A DNA stretch of 64,000 nt from Tabrizicola fusiformis (GTDB lineage Bacteria; Pseudomonadota; Alphaproteobacteria; Rhodobacterales; Rhodobacteraceae): positions 248,001 through 312,000 of the forward strand of contig NZ_JABUHN010000001.1 in assembly GCF_013328815.1 (NCBI RefSeq), read 5' to 3'. The first letter of the stretch is position 1, and every line of letters begins with the position of its first letter. Positions 51,353-59,157 of this stretch are shown here, piece by piece. Below the pieces are notes generated by a model. It did not search any database. It had not been told where the DNA came from and was given only the letters and a program-made list of their open reading frames with translations. Both the position numbers and the translations under genes were made by a program.

Positions 51353-51796
51353 ATGCTGCCGATTTCCGAACTGTCGCCACAGCAACTGGCCGAGGCCGCG
51401 GCCCATGCCCTGTGGCAAAAGGACCGGACCAGCCAGACTCTGGGGCTGACCCTCGACCGGATCGGGCCCGGCACCGCAACGCTGTCCATGAATGTGACCG
51501 CCGATATGTCGAACGGCCATGGGAACTGCCATGGCGGTTATATCTTTACACTGGCCGACTGCGCCTTTTCCTTTGCGGCAAACACCCGCGAACACAAGGC
51601 GGTGGGCCAGCATTGCGCGATCACCTATCTGATCCCCGGCCGGATCGGCGACACCCTCACAGCGTCCGCTACCGAGGTTTCGCTTCGTGGCCGGTCAGGA
51701 ATTTACGACATCCGCGTGACCAATCAGAACGGCGATCACGTTGCCGAGTTCCGTGGCCACTCCAGAATGGTGGGGCGCGCCCCGAATGCCGGATGA
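51353..51796 (+). CDS. paaI: PaaI-like hotdog thioesterase
   Basis: 147 residues. The hotdog motif GNCHGGYIFTLADCAFSFAANT with the catalytic Asp is that of PaaI, a thioesterase that frees CoA from ring-hydroxylated phenylacetyl-CoA side products. QTLGLTLDRIGPGTATLSMNVTADM precedes it. It would rescue CoA from dead-end aryl-CoA esters. It is the last gene of the operon HMGCS-like / thiolase / paaG-like / paaI. The gene symbol is by homology; the natural substrate may differ. Confidence 0.9.
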   Translation: MLPISELSPQQLAEAAAHALWQKDRTSQTLGLTLDRIGPGTATLSMNVTADMSNGHGNCHGGYIFTLADCAFSFAANTREHKAVGQHCAITYLIPGRIGDTLTASATEVSLRGRSGIYDIRVTNQNGDHVAEFRGHSRMVGRAPNAG

Positions 51797-51889
51797 CCGA
51801 ATTGCCCTGATGCTGGCCCCACCCGGAAACCGCAACGGAAGCGAACCGGACAGAAGACGCGCGAAAGGGGACCGGAAGGGGTAAAAAAC

Positions 51890-51903
51890 TTGACACATGT
51901 GTC
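51890..51903 (+). promoter_or_regulatory. Perfect 12-bp palindrome in the promoter of the NADH:flavin oxidoreductase gene
   Basis: GACACATGTGTC (51892-51903) overlaps a TTGACA -35-like box (51890-51895), 42 bases before the start codon. No convincing -10 box is seen at 17 bases. The palindrome differs from the CCGAACGTTCGG sites, so a different regulator is expected. Confidence 0.5.
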
Positions 51904-51944
51904 GATTCTGGGTCTCTTCCACTTATCCCGGTCGGAGTAAGCCC

Positions 51945-53921
51945 ATGAGCCAGCATCGCCGCCTGCTTTCCCCCCTGCAACTGCGCGGCCAGACCCTGCG
52001 CAACCGCATCGTGTTCGGCGCCCATACCAACAACATGTCCGACATGGGGCTGCCCGGCCCGCGGATGGAAAATTACCTTGTGGAGCGGGCGCTTGGCGGT
52101 GCTGCCATGGTGGTCTGCGAACCCGTCCCGGTGCATCGCACCGGCATTCTGACCCGGGGCAATCTTGCCGTGAACAGCGATGAGATCATCAAGCCGTTTC
52201 AGCGGGTTACTTCGCGCATCCGCGAGGCGGGGGCGGTGGCGATCCAGCAGCTTTACCATGTCGGCGCCCATGGCGATTCCGACTTGTCGTTCCAGCCGCA
52301 CTGGTCCCCCTCTGGCGGGCCGAGCTATCACGATTCGGACGGTTCCCACCGCATGACCGAAGCCGAGATCGAAGAGCTTCTCGCCGGGCACCTCGCCGCA
52401 GCCATTCGTGCAAAAGCCTGCGGATATCAGGGGGTTGAGGTGTGGGGCGCCTATCACTCGCTGATCGACCAGTTCTGGACGCCATGGTCCAACACCCGCG
52501 ATGACCGCTGGGGCGGCAGCCTTGAAAACCGCACCCGCTTCTCCCGCACCCTGATCGAGGACATCCGCCGCGCCTGTGGCGAAGACTTCATCATCGGCCT
52601 CGCCATCAGCTATTCGCCCGCCTACGATGTCACGTTGCAAGCAGAATCCTTGTGCGAAATCATTGCCTTGCACGATACCACCGGCCATGTCGATTACGTC
52701 ACCTGCGGCGCGGGCAGCTATCTGGAATTCGAATCCATCATCCCACCCTTCACCCATGGCGAAAAGCTGACCACGCCGCTGACGGCGCAGCTTAAGGGTA
52801 TCGTAAGACATGCGGTGATAACCTCCGAAGCCGGCGTGCGCACGCCCGAGAATGCCGAAACCATCCTGTCCGCGGGGGAGGCCGATCTTGTCTCCATCGT
52901 CCGCGGTCAGATTGCCGACCCCCATCTCGCCCGCAAGGTGACCGAGGGGCGGGTTGAGGATATTCGCGGCTGCATCTCGTGCAATCAGATGTGCTGGGGC
53001 CGCCGCTCGCGCGACTACTGGATTTCCTGCCTGATCAACCCTTCGGCCGGGCGCGAATGGGAATGGGGCGGTGATCGGTTCACCCCGGCAGAGGCGCCGA
53101 AATCGGTGCTGGTGGTCGGCGCCGGTCCTGCGGGGCTGGAAGCCGCCCGCGCCGCTGCGGAACGTGGGCACAGCGTTGAAATCGTTGAAGCCTCTGGTCA
53201 GATTGGTGGCCAGTTCCGCCTTGCGGGCCTGCAACCGCGCCGGGCCCAGATCCTTGACCTGATGGGCTGGTATGAACGGCAATTTGCCAAACTCGGCGTC
53301 ACCTTGCGGCTGAACAGCTTCCTCGACGCCGATGAGATTGCCGCCCATCCCGCCGATACCGTGATCCTCGCCACCGGCTCGCTGCCGGATGAAACCGGCT
53401 TTCAGCGTTGGCAGCCGCATCTGCCCGCCCTGCCCGGGATCGAGACCCCCGGCGTCTGGTCGCCCGAGGCGGTGATGCGGCGTGAGGCGCGGCTGGGCGA
53501 CGCGGTGGTGATCTATGACGAAGGCTCGAACTGGCGGGGGGTTGGCACCGCCTGGGCCCTGGCCGAGCGCGGGCATCAGGTGACCATCGTGACACCCGAA
53601 GCCTTTGTCGGCAAAGAGATTTCCCGCACCGCCGCCGATGGCGCCGCGCGCCGCGCGCTGGCCCGTCTGGGTGCGCGTTTCCTGACCGAACATTGCCTGA
53701 CCCGCTGGCATGGCAATGGGGTGACGGTTCGTAACCTCTTGACCGGGGCGGAGGAGACCCTGCCTGCCAGCGGTCTGGTCATGGCCACCACCAACCGCGC
53801 CTTTGACCCTTGGCCCGAGAGCTTCCCCGGCAAGGCGACCCACCGCATCGGTGACTGCGCCGCGCCACGTCTGGCTGCCTATGCCTTTCACGAGGGGCGC
53901 AAACTGGCGCTGTCGCTTTAA
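51945..53921 (+). CDS. NADH:flavin oxidoreductase, 2,4-dienoyl-CoA reductase / demethylase type
   Basis: 658 residues from MSQHRRLLSPLQLRGQTLRN. Residues 1-345 are an FMN TIM barrel (NRIVFGAHTNNMS, QQLYHVGAHGDS, WGAYHSLIDQFWTPWSN). A [4Fe-4S] cluster is bound by GCISCNQMC and a Cys in WISCLINPSAG. Residues 380-658 are an FAD/NAD(P) module with VLVVGAGPAGLEAARAAAERG. The order matches 2,4-dienoyl-CoA reductase and the N-methyl-amino-acid demethylases such as those for stachydrine or N-methylproline. It may reduce a dienoyl-CoA from the neighbouring pathway, or be unrelated. Its promoter has a distinct palindrome. Confidence 0.88.
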   Translation: MSQHRRLLSPLQLRGQTLRNRIVFGAHTNNMSDMGLPGPRMENYLVERALGGAAMVVCEPVPVHRTGILTRGNLAVNSDEIIKPFQRVTSRIREAGAVAIQQLYHVGAHGDSDLSFQPHWSPSGGPSYHDSDGSHRMTEAEIEELLAGHLAAAIRAKACGYQGVEVWGAYHSLIDQFWTPWSNTRDDRWGGSLENRTRFSRTLIEDIRRACGEDFIIGLAISYSPAYDVTLQAESLCEIIALHDTTGHVDYVTCGAGSYLEFESIIPPFTHGEKLTTPLTAQLKGIVRHAVITSEAGVRTPENAETILSAGEADLVSIVRGQIADPHLARKVTEGRVEDIRGCISCNQMCWGRRSRDYWISCLINPSAGREWEWGGDRFTPAEAPKSVLVVGAGPAGLEAARAAAERGHSVEIVEASGQIGGQFRLAGLQPRRAQILDLMGWYERQFAKLGVTLRLNSFLDADEIAAHPADTVILATGSLPDETGFQRWQPHLPALPGIETPGVWSPEAVMRREARLGDAVVIYDEGSNWRGVGTAWALAERGHQVTIVTPEAFVGKEISRTAADGAARRALARLGARFLTEHCLTRWHGNGVTVRNLLTGAEETLPASGLVMATTNRAFDPWPESFPGKATHRIGDCAAPRLAAYAFHEGRKLALSL

Positions 53922-54020
53922 AGCTTGTCCGGTTCGATCCGAATCGAAATTCGCTGCCTCTCGCTGACGCTCGAACGCGATTTTCGATCGGTTTGATTCA
54001 AGGTGACCCGGACACGCTTT
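53920..54020. repeat. Inverted-repeat element between convergent genes
   Basis: AAAGCTTGTCCGG (53920-53932) and CCGGACACGCTTT (54008-54020) are complementary at 12 of 13 positions. Inside, GAATCGAAATTCGC is partly mirrored by GCGATTTTCGATCGG and TTGATTC. Both convergent stop codons lie inside the arms, so it likely ends both transcripts. The structure looks like a dispersed repeat, but only one copy is in the window. Confidence 0.6.
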
Positions 54021-54585
54021 AGCGGATCGGGCCGCGGTTGTGCGGTGTATAGGGTTTGATGGACCCGTTGGGGCGCGGGAACGGCAGTTGCGGGGTGATG
54101 GTGGCAATCAGGTTGCCCACCGGCACCCCCTGTCCGGCTTTGAACGTCCATTGCGGCACCATGCCCGAGCCGGGCGGATAGGCTTGCACGGTCTCGCTCC
54201 ACGAACGCTTGTGGGTGTCCACCCCCGCCCTGAAATCGGCGCGGGCCTGCATGATCTGGTCGAACTGTCCGTCATCAAAGGGTTTCCCGCCGGCAAAGGC
54301 CGCGGTCAGCTTGAACTCCACCTCATCGGATTTCGGCAGGCGGGCAAAGGCATAAACCCGCGCCATCGGGCTAAGTTCGTTGGAGCGCAGGCCCAGAACC
54401 TGCTCAATCTGCGCAGGAGTCAGGCCGTAAAGAAACTTTTCCTGCGTGAAATAGCCGGAAATCTTGCCCTGACCGCGCATATATGCCTCAGCCGCGAGAC
54501 CCACGACCTTGACCAGCCGAAACGGCCCTTCAAGCGCCCAGGTGTTCATCGAGCTGGCCTGAATCGCGTCGCCCAGATTTTGCAT
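54019..54585 (-). CDS. Conserved-looking protein of unknown function
   Basis: 188 residues from MQNLGDAIQASSMNTWALEG; GAGGGG is seven bases upstream, and an in-frame ATG four codons earlier has a poorer context. No family was recognised. It is hydrophilic, with no signal peptide, membrane segment or cysteine. The C-terminal 70 residues are rich in Pro and Gly (YPPGSGMVPQWTFKAGQGVP, LPFPRPNGSIKPYTPHNRG). A lone gene between two convergent-type boundaries. The regular codon use and good ribosome site support that it is real. Confidence 0.65.
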   Translation of the reverse strand: MQNLGDAIQASSMNTWALEGPFRLVKVVGLAAEAYMRGQGKISGYFTQEKFLYGLTPAQIEQVLGLRSNELSPMARVYAFARLPKSDEVEFKLTAAFAGGKPFDDGQFDQIMQARADFRAGVDTHKRSWSETVQAYPPGSGMVPQWTFKAGQGVPVGNLIATITPQLPFPRPNGSIKPYTPHNRGPIR

Positions 54586-54633
54586 GGCACCCCTCACTCT
54601 ACCCGCAAGAGTTTAGCAAGCTTTCGTCACGGG

Positions 54634-56253
54634 TCAAACCGGCAGCAGCGGTGCAAAACTGTCGGCCTGCGCCATGGCCCAAGGCGCGCGGAAGCGGCCG
54701 CTTTGCCCGGGGTCGGACAACAGCACTCCGGGGGCAAGCCGTTCATAAAGCTCGGAAAACGGGATCGCCCCGGCGCTGCCGACCCGGCGCTGGAAATGCT
54801 GCGGGCCAAGCTCTGCCGGGCTGTTCACCCCGGCGGCAGCGGTCAGTTCGGCAAGGGCGTGCAGGGTGTTGCGGTGGAAATTCGCCACCCGTTCGGCCTT
54901 GTCAGGCACCACCAGCGCGCGCTGCCGGGCCGGGTCGGGCGAGGTGACACCCGTGGGGCACAGGCCGGTATGGCAGGACTGCGCCTGAATACAGCCGAGC
55001 GCGAACATGAAGCCGCGCGCCGCGTTGCACCAATCCGCCCCCAGCGCCAACACGCGCGCCATGTCAAAGGCCGAGGTGATCTTGCCCGAGGCGCCGATGC
55101 GGATGCGGTCACGCAGCCCCACCCCGATCAGCGCGTTATGGGCAAAGGTCAGCCCGTCGCGCAGCGGCATCCCGACATGGTCCATGAATTCCAGCGGTGC
55201 GGCGCCGGTGCCCCCTTCTTTCCCGTCTATCACGATGAAGTCCGGGGTGATCCCGGTGGTCAGCATCGCCTTGCAGATCGCCAGAAACTCCCACGGGTGG
55301 CCGATACACAGCTTGAACCCCACCGGCTTGCCGCCGGACAGCCCGCGCAACTGCGCGACGAATTCCATCAGGCCGACCGGCGTGGAAAAGGCGGCATGGG
55401 CCGCCGGAGAAACGCAGTCCACTCCCATCGGAATGCCCCGAATCGCGGCAATTTCGGCGGTGATCTTGGCCGCGGGCAGCACGCCGCCATGGCCGGGCTT
55501 GGCGCCCTGCGACAGTTTGATTTCAATCATGCGGATTTGCGGATCGGCGGCGGTCGCTGCGAACAGCGCCGGATCAAACCCACCATCCGCCCCGCGCGCG
55601 CCGAAATAGCCCGAGCCAAGCTCCCAGACCAGATCACCGCCGCTTTCGCGGTGATAGGGCGAAATCCCGCCTTCGCCGGTGTCGTGGAAAAAGCCGCCCG
55701 CCTTGGCGCCCTTGTTCAGCGCGCGCACCGCATTGGGTGAAAGCGCGCCGTAACTCATCGCGGAAATGTTGAGAAGCGAACAGGAATAGCCCCCCACCTG
55801 CACCCGCATCGCGCCCGGATCGACGGGCGGGCGCGGGGCGAGCGAGTGGTGCAACCACTCATATTCCTCTTGATAAACATCGAGTTGGGTGCCGAAGGGC
55901 CGTTTGTCCAGCTCTTTCTTGGCGCGCTGATAGACGATGGCCCGCTTGTCGCGCGGATAGGGGGCGCCGTCCTTGTCGCCTTCAAAGAAATACTGCCGCA
56001 TCTCGGGGCGGATGCCCTCAAGCACAAAGCGCAGATGGGCGGCCACGGGATAGTTGCGCAAGATGGCGTGGCGGGTCTGGGTTACATCATACAGCCCCAA
56101 GGCCACGATCAGCCCCAGCGCGAAGGCGATCAGCGCCATGGTCTGATGCAGGCCCGGCAGCAGAACCGCGCCCAACAACGCCGCGACAAGCCCGATCATC
56201 GGCCAGGTCAGCAGGGCAAAGCGTGTCTCGAAGACAAGGCGCAGCAATCGCAT
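54634..56253 (-). CDS. FMN-binding glutamate synthase family protein (membrane-anchored)
   Basis: 539 residues from MRLLRLVFETRFALLTWPMI with GGAGAG upstream. Two membrane helices (about 13-30 and 35-55) precede a soluble domain like the FMN/Fe-S part of the glutamate synthase large subunit. It has ISAMSYGALSPNAVRALNKGA, GEGGISPYHRESGGDLVWE, IEIKLSQGAKPGHGGVLP and the 3Fe-4S Cys set GCIQAQSCHTGLCPTG. The amidotransferase domain is absent, so it cannot use glutamine as the large GltB does. The role of these stand-alone proteins is not settled. It is a single gene. Confidence 0.9.
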   Translation of the reverse strand: MRLLRLVFETRFALLTWPMIGLVAALLGAVLLPGLHQTMALIAFALGLIVALGLYDVTQTRHAILRNYPVAAHLRFVLEGIRPEMRQYFFEGDKDGAPYPRDKRAIVYQRAKKELDKRPFGTQLDVYQEEYEWLHHSLAPRPPVDPGAMRVQVGGYSCSLLNISAMSYGALSPNAVRALNKGAKAGGFFHDTGEGGISPYHRESGGDLVWELGSGYFGARGADGGFDPALFAATAADPQIRMIEIKLSQGAKPGHGGVLPAAKITAEIAAIRGIPMGVDCVSPAAHAAFSTPVGLMEFVAQLRGLSGGKPVGFKLCIGHPWEFLAICKAMLTTGITPDFIVIDGKEGGTGAAPLEFMDHVGMPLRDGLTFAHNALIGVGLRDRIRIGASGKITSAFDMARVLALGADWCNAARGFMFALGCIQAQSCHTGLCPTGVTSPDPARQRALVVPDKAERVANFHRNTLHALAELTAAAGVNSPAELGPQHFQRRVGSAGAIPFSELYERLAPGVLLSDPGQSGRFRAPWAMAQADSFAPLLPV

Positions 56254-56320
56254 GGAACTCTCCTTACGGGCATCTGAAACCGGATAGATTGCAGCAAGGT
56301 TAATACGGCTAAGGTAACAG

Positions 56321-56974
56321 TCAGAACGGGTTGGGGGCAGAAAATTCCACCCATTCCCCGTGGCCCGGATGATGCAGGCCGAGTGTTTCGGCATGCAGCA
56401 TCAGCCGGGGAAAATCGCGCGCCGGACCCGTGGCATAGATCGGATCGCCCAATATCGGATGGCCCAGCGCCGTCATATGCACCCGCAACTGGTGGCTGCG
56501 CCCGGTCAGCGGGGCAAGGCGCACCCGGGTTTCACCCGGCGCCCGCCCGATCACCTGCCAGTCGGTTTGCGCCGGGCGACCGTGTTCATGACTGACCATC
56601 TGGCGCGGCCGGTTCGGCCAATCGGCGGCAAGCGGCAGGTCCACATGACCCGCCTCTGCGCTCATCTGTCCCCAAACCCTTGCCACATAGGTCTTTTTCG
56701 CGCGGCGCTTTTCAAATTCCTGCCCGAGGAAACCCTGCGCCGCCTTGGTGCGGGCAAAGATCATGACGCCCGAGGTATCGCAATCCAGCCGATGCACCAG
56801 CAGCGCGTCCCAGCGGGCGGCCTGCAGCCGCGAGATCAGGCAATCTTCCCGTCCGGCCAGCTTGCCCGGAACGGAAAGCAGGCCCGCAGGCTTGTCCAGC
56901 ACCAGAAGGAGGTCGTCCTCATACAGGATCGACAGCGGCACATCCGGGGGGCGATAGTCGAAATCGGGGATCAT
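56321..56974 (-). CDS. RluA-family pseudouridine synthase
   Basis: 217 residues. The catalytic Asp64 is in LLVHRLDCDTSGVMIFA, the RluA/RsuA-type motif II (HRLDxxTSG). The N-terminal LYEDDLLLVLDKPAGLLSVPG and the later TGRSHQLRVHMTALGHPILGDPIYA are complete. No S4 domain is present, which fits the short RluA type that modifies 23S rRNA U746 and tRNA U32. It overlaps the upstream methyltransferase gene by four bases. Confidence 0.94.
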   Translation of the reverse strand: MIPDFDYRPPDVPLSILYEDDLLLVLDKPAGLLSVPGKLAGREDCLISRLQAARWDALLVHRLDCDTSGVMIFARTKAAQGFLGQEFEKRRAKKTYVARVWGQMSAEAGHVDLPLAADWPNRPRQMVSHEHGRPAQTDWQVIGRAPGETRVRLAPLTGRSHQLRVHMTALGHPILGDPIYATGPARDFPRLMLHAETLGLHHPGHGEWVEFSAPNPF

Positions 56975-57867
56975 GCGATGGTATGGCCGGCCGCCTTCAG
57001 CGCCGCGGCGAGATGGCGGATATGGGCGGGGCCAACCTCGCAGCAGCCGCCGACGATCGTGGCCCCCATCGCCACCCAGGACATTGCAAAGGCTGCATAT
57101 TTCTCGGGAGTCAGGTCATGGCGGTGGGTGTAATCGGGGGCCGAGGCATCTTCGGGCAGCGGCAACGACGAGATTTCGCTGAACCCGTTGGCATAGGCGC
57201 CGAAGGGCAGGCCGAAGGTGGACAGCACGCCAAGCGCCGCCGCCATCGCCTCGGGCATCGAGCAATTGGCCAGGACGGCGGCGGTCGGGTGTTCGGCAAT
57301 CACCTCGCGCAGCGCGGCCACCGGCTCACCCGAGCGCAGGCGTGACCCGTCGCGGTCATGCACCGAAACCGACAGCCAGACCGGCCGACCGGCCGCCTGC
57401 GCGCCTTGCAGCGCACCCCGGCAGAGGTCCAGCGAAGACAGCGTTTCAAGCAGGATCACATCGACATGCGGCGCCAGAATCCGCGCCTTTTCGGCGTAAA
57501 GCGGGGCGGAAACCGCAACCGGCGGCGTCAGGTCGGGCCGATAGCTTTCGCCCAATGGCCCCATCGACCCGGCGATGATCCCGCGCCCCGCTTCGGCTCG
57601 CGCTTCATGCGCTTCCATCAGGGCGCGCAGGTGCAGCGCGTGGTAGTAGTGGTCAAGACCCACGCCGACCAGCCGGTCATGCAGGATGTTGTAGGTGTTG
57701 GTGGTCGCAACCGAGGCGCCGGCGGCGAAGTAATCGGCATGGATCGCCTTTACCAGCCCGGGATGGTCGATCATCACCCGCGTCGCCCAGAGCGGCGTCG
57801 GCGCATCGCCCGAGCGGGCGACCAGTTCCTGCCCCATGCCGCCGTCAAGAAGGGTGATTTCGGTCAT
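56971..57867 (-). CDS. Homocysteine S-methyltransferase family protein
   Basis: 298 residues, MTEITLLDGGMGQELVARSG onward. The barrel has TNTYNILHDRLVGVG and IIAGSMGPLGESYRPDL. The zinc ligands are expected at the Cys in VLANCSMPEAM and the two Cys of VGGCCEVGPAHI. It moves a methyl group to homocysteine from S-methylmethionine, betaine or a similar donor; the donor is not evident. It starts four bases after the LysE-family gene's end and runs into the pseudouridine synthase gene, so these three are co-transcribed. Confidence 0.9.
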   Translation of the reverse strand: MTEITLLDGGMGQELVARSGDAPTPLWATRVMIDHPGLVKAIHADYFAAGASVATTNTYNILHDRLVGVGLDHYYHALHLRALMEAHEARAEAGRGIIAGSMGPLGESYRPDLTPPVAVSAPLYAEKARILAPHVDVILLETLSSLDLCRGALQGAQAAGRPVWLSVSVHDRDGSRLRSGEPVAALREVIAEHPTAAVLANCSMPEAMAAALGVLSTFGLPFGAYANGFSEISSLPLPEDASAPDYTHRHDLTPEKYAAFAMSWVAMGATIVGGCCEVGPAHIRHLAAALKAAGHTIA

Positions 57868-57870
57868 CGT

Positions 57871-58494
57871 CTACTCCGTCAGGATCAGGCGGGCGGCAAG
57901 GCCCGCGAAAAGAACAGCCGCCACCTTGTTCACCACCGCCATCCGCGCGCCAAGGGCATGGCCCGCGTGCCCGGCCAGCCAGCCGTAAAGCATGGTGGTC
58001 CAGGTGCCATTGAAGGCAAAGATCAGGCCCAGAAGCACCACCTGCCGCCAGACCGGCCCGGCCTCGGGGTTCACGAATTGCGGCAGGAAGGCAAGGAAGA
58101 ACAGGATCGGCTTGGGGTTGAGCATGTTGGACAGCACCCCGCGCAGGAAGGCGCGGCGCAGGCTGGGCACGCCGCGTCCCTGGGGCAGGGCGCCCGCGCG
58201 CCAGCTTTTCCACGCGATATAAAGCAGATAGGCCGCCCCAGCATATTTGATGGCCGAGAGCGCGCCCGGATGCGCCGCCACCAGCGCCGAAAGGCCAAGG
58301 GCTGCCAGCGTCACATGCCACAGCACCCCCACCCCGGCGCCAAAACCCGCGGCGGCGCCCACGCGCGGGCCGCCCTGAATGCCGCAGGCCGTGGCAAAGA
58401 CCATGTCCTGCCCCGGCGCGAAATTCACGATCAGCCCCCCGATCAGGAAGGTCAGGAACTGACCGGGCGGAATGGAAAAGATGGCGTCCCACAT
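57871..58494 (-). CDS. LysE/RhtB family amino-acid exporter
   Basis: 207 residues from MWDAIFSIPPGQFLTFLIGG; the frame is open upstream but that part lies over the divergent VOC gene. Six membrane helices fit the family. The signature FAPGQDMVFATACGIQGGPRVG near residue 24 is the LysE motif (PGPxxxxxxxxG-like), and LRGVLSNMLNPKPILFFLAF lies mid-protein. It probably exports an amino acid or its derivative such as homoserine lactone. It is the first gene of a three-gene operon with a homocysteine methyltransferase, which hints at export related to sulfur amino acids. Confidence 0.9.
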   Translation of the reverse strand: MWDAIFSIPPGQFLTFLIGGLIVNFAPGQDMVFATACGIQGGPRVGAAAGFGAGVGVLWHVTLAALGLSALVAAHPGALSAIKYAGAAYLLYIAWKSWRAGALPQGRGVPSLRRAFLRGVLSNMLNPKPILFFLAFLPQFVNPEAGPVWRQVVLLGLIFAFNGTWTTMLYGWLAGHAGHALGARMAVVNKVAAVLFAGLAARLILTE

Positions 58495-58586
58495 GGGCGC
58501 ACATTCGGCGCGCCGATGGCGAAGATCAAGAGAGGTGATTTGACCTTTCGGGCGGCGCGGGCAAGGTTTGCAGCCGGAGGTGCCCG

Positions 58587-59012
58587 ATGGATTACGAAAC
58601 CGTTCCCGCCCGCGACTTTGGCCATGCCCTGCGCGGATTGTCGGTGAACCTTCTGGTGCGCGATGTGCCGACCGAGGCGACGTTTCTGGTGGAGGTGTTC
58701 GGGATGCAGGCGCACCGCATGTCTGCCGATTTCGCCATCCTGACCCATGCCGGCCAGCCGTTTCAACTGCATTCCGACGCGAGCTTTGGCCGCCACCCGC
58801 TGTCGGCGCTGCTGCCCGAGGCGGGGCCGCGCGGTGCCGGGATCGAGTTGCGCCTGCATGAGGCGGACCCGGATCAGGCTGCGGCCCGGGCACAGGCGTT
58901 CGAGAGCGGGATGGTGTTGCAGGCGCCGGTGGACAAGGCGGGGCATGGGCTGCGCGAGGCGGTGATCCTCAGCCCCTCGGGCTATGCCTGGGTGCCATCG
59001 CGGCGGATCTGA
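58587..59012 (+). CDS. VOC-family (glyoxalase/bleomycin-resistance fold) protein
   Basis: 141 residues after GGAGG. It has the paired beta-alpha-beta-beta-beta modules of VOC proteins: GLSVNLLVRDVPTEATFLVEVFGMQ and a second half ELRLHEADPDQAAARAQAFESG. FQLHSDAS and EAVILSPSGYAWVP hold the positions of the usual metal ligands, but a full set is not clear. Enzymatic function is unknown. It is divergent from the LysE operon and convergent with the GFA gene. Confidence 0.85.
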   Translation: MDYETVPARDFGHALRGLSVNLLVRDVPTEATFLVEVFGMQAHRMSADFAILTHAGQPFQLHSDASFGRHPLSALLPEAGPRGAGIELRLHEADPDQAAARAQAFESGMVLQAPVDKAGHGLREAVILSPSGYAWVPSRRI

Positions 59013-59038
59013 CCGGAAAGGGGGAGCCGCAGGCAACG

Positions 59039-59135
59039 GGCATCGAGCCCCCGCCTGCGGCGCTGCCGCGCGAGCTGTGGCAGCGTTGCAAAGGGGGTGC
59101 CGGTGCCTCCGGCGGGAGTATTTGGCAAGGTGCAA
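59039..59135. repeat. Dispersed intergenic repeat, copy 3
   Basis: Between convergent VOC and GFA genes. GGCATCGAGCCC (59039-59050) is followed 66 bases after its start by GCCTCCGGCGGGAGTATTTG (59105 onward) and GCAAGGTGCAAA. It has the same order as copies 1 and 2, but the inverted partner arm is missing, so it is a half element. Confidence 0.68.
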
Positions 59136-59157
59136 ACCTCAGGGCTTTGCCTTTGGC

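Noticed and set aside
31104-51796. The cluster as a standard phenylacetate (paa) catabolon
   Set aside because: PaaK-, PaaG- and PaaI-like genes are present but paaABCDE, paaZ and paaJ-type partners are missing, and a Rieske dioxygenase with an SCP2 thiolase/DUF35 pair takes their place.
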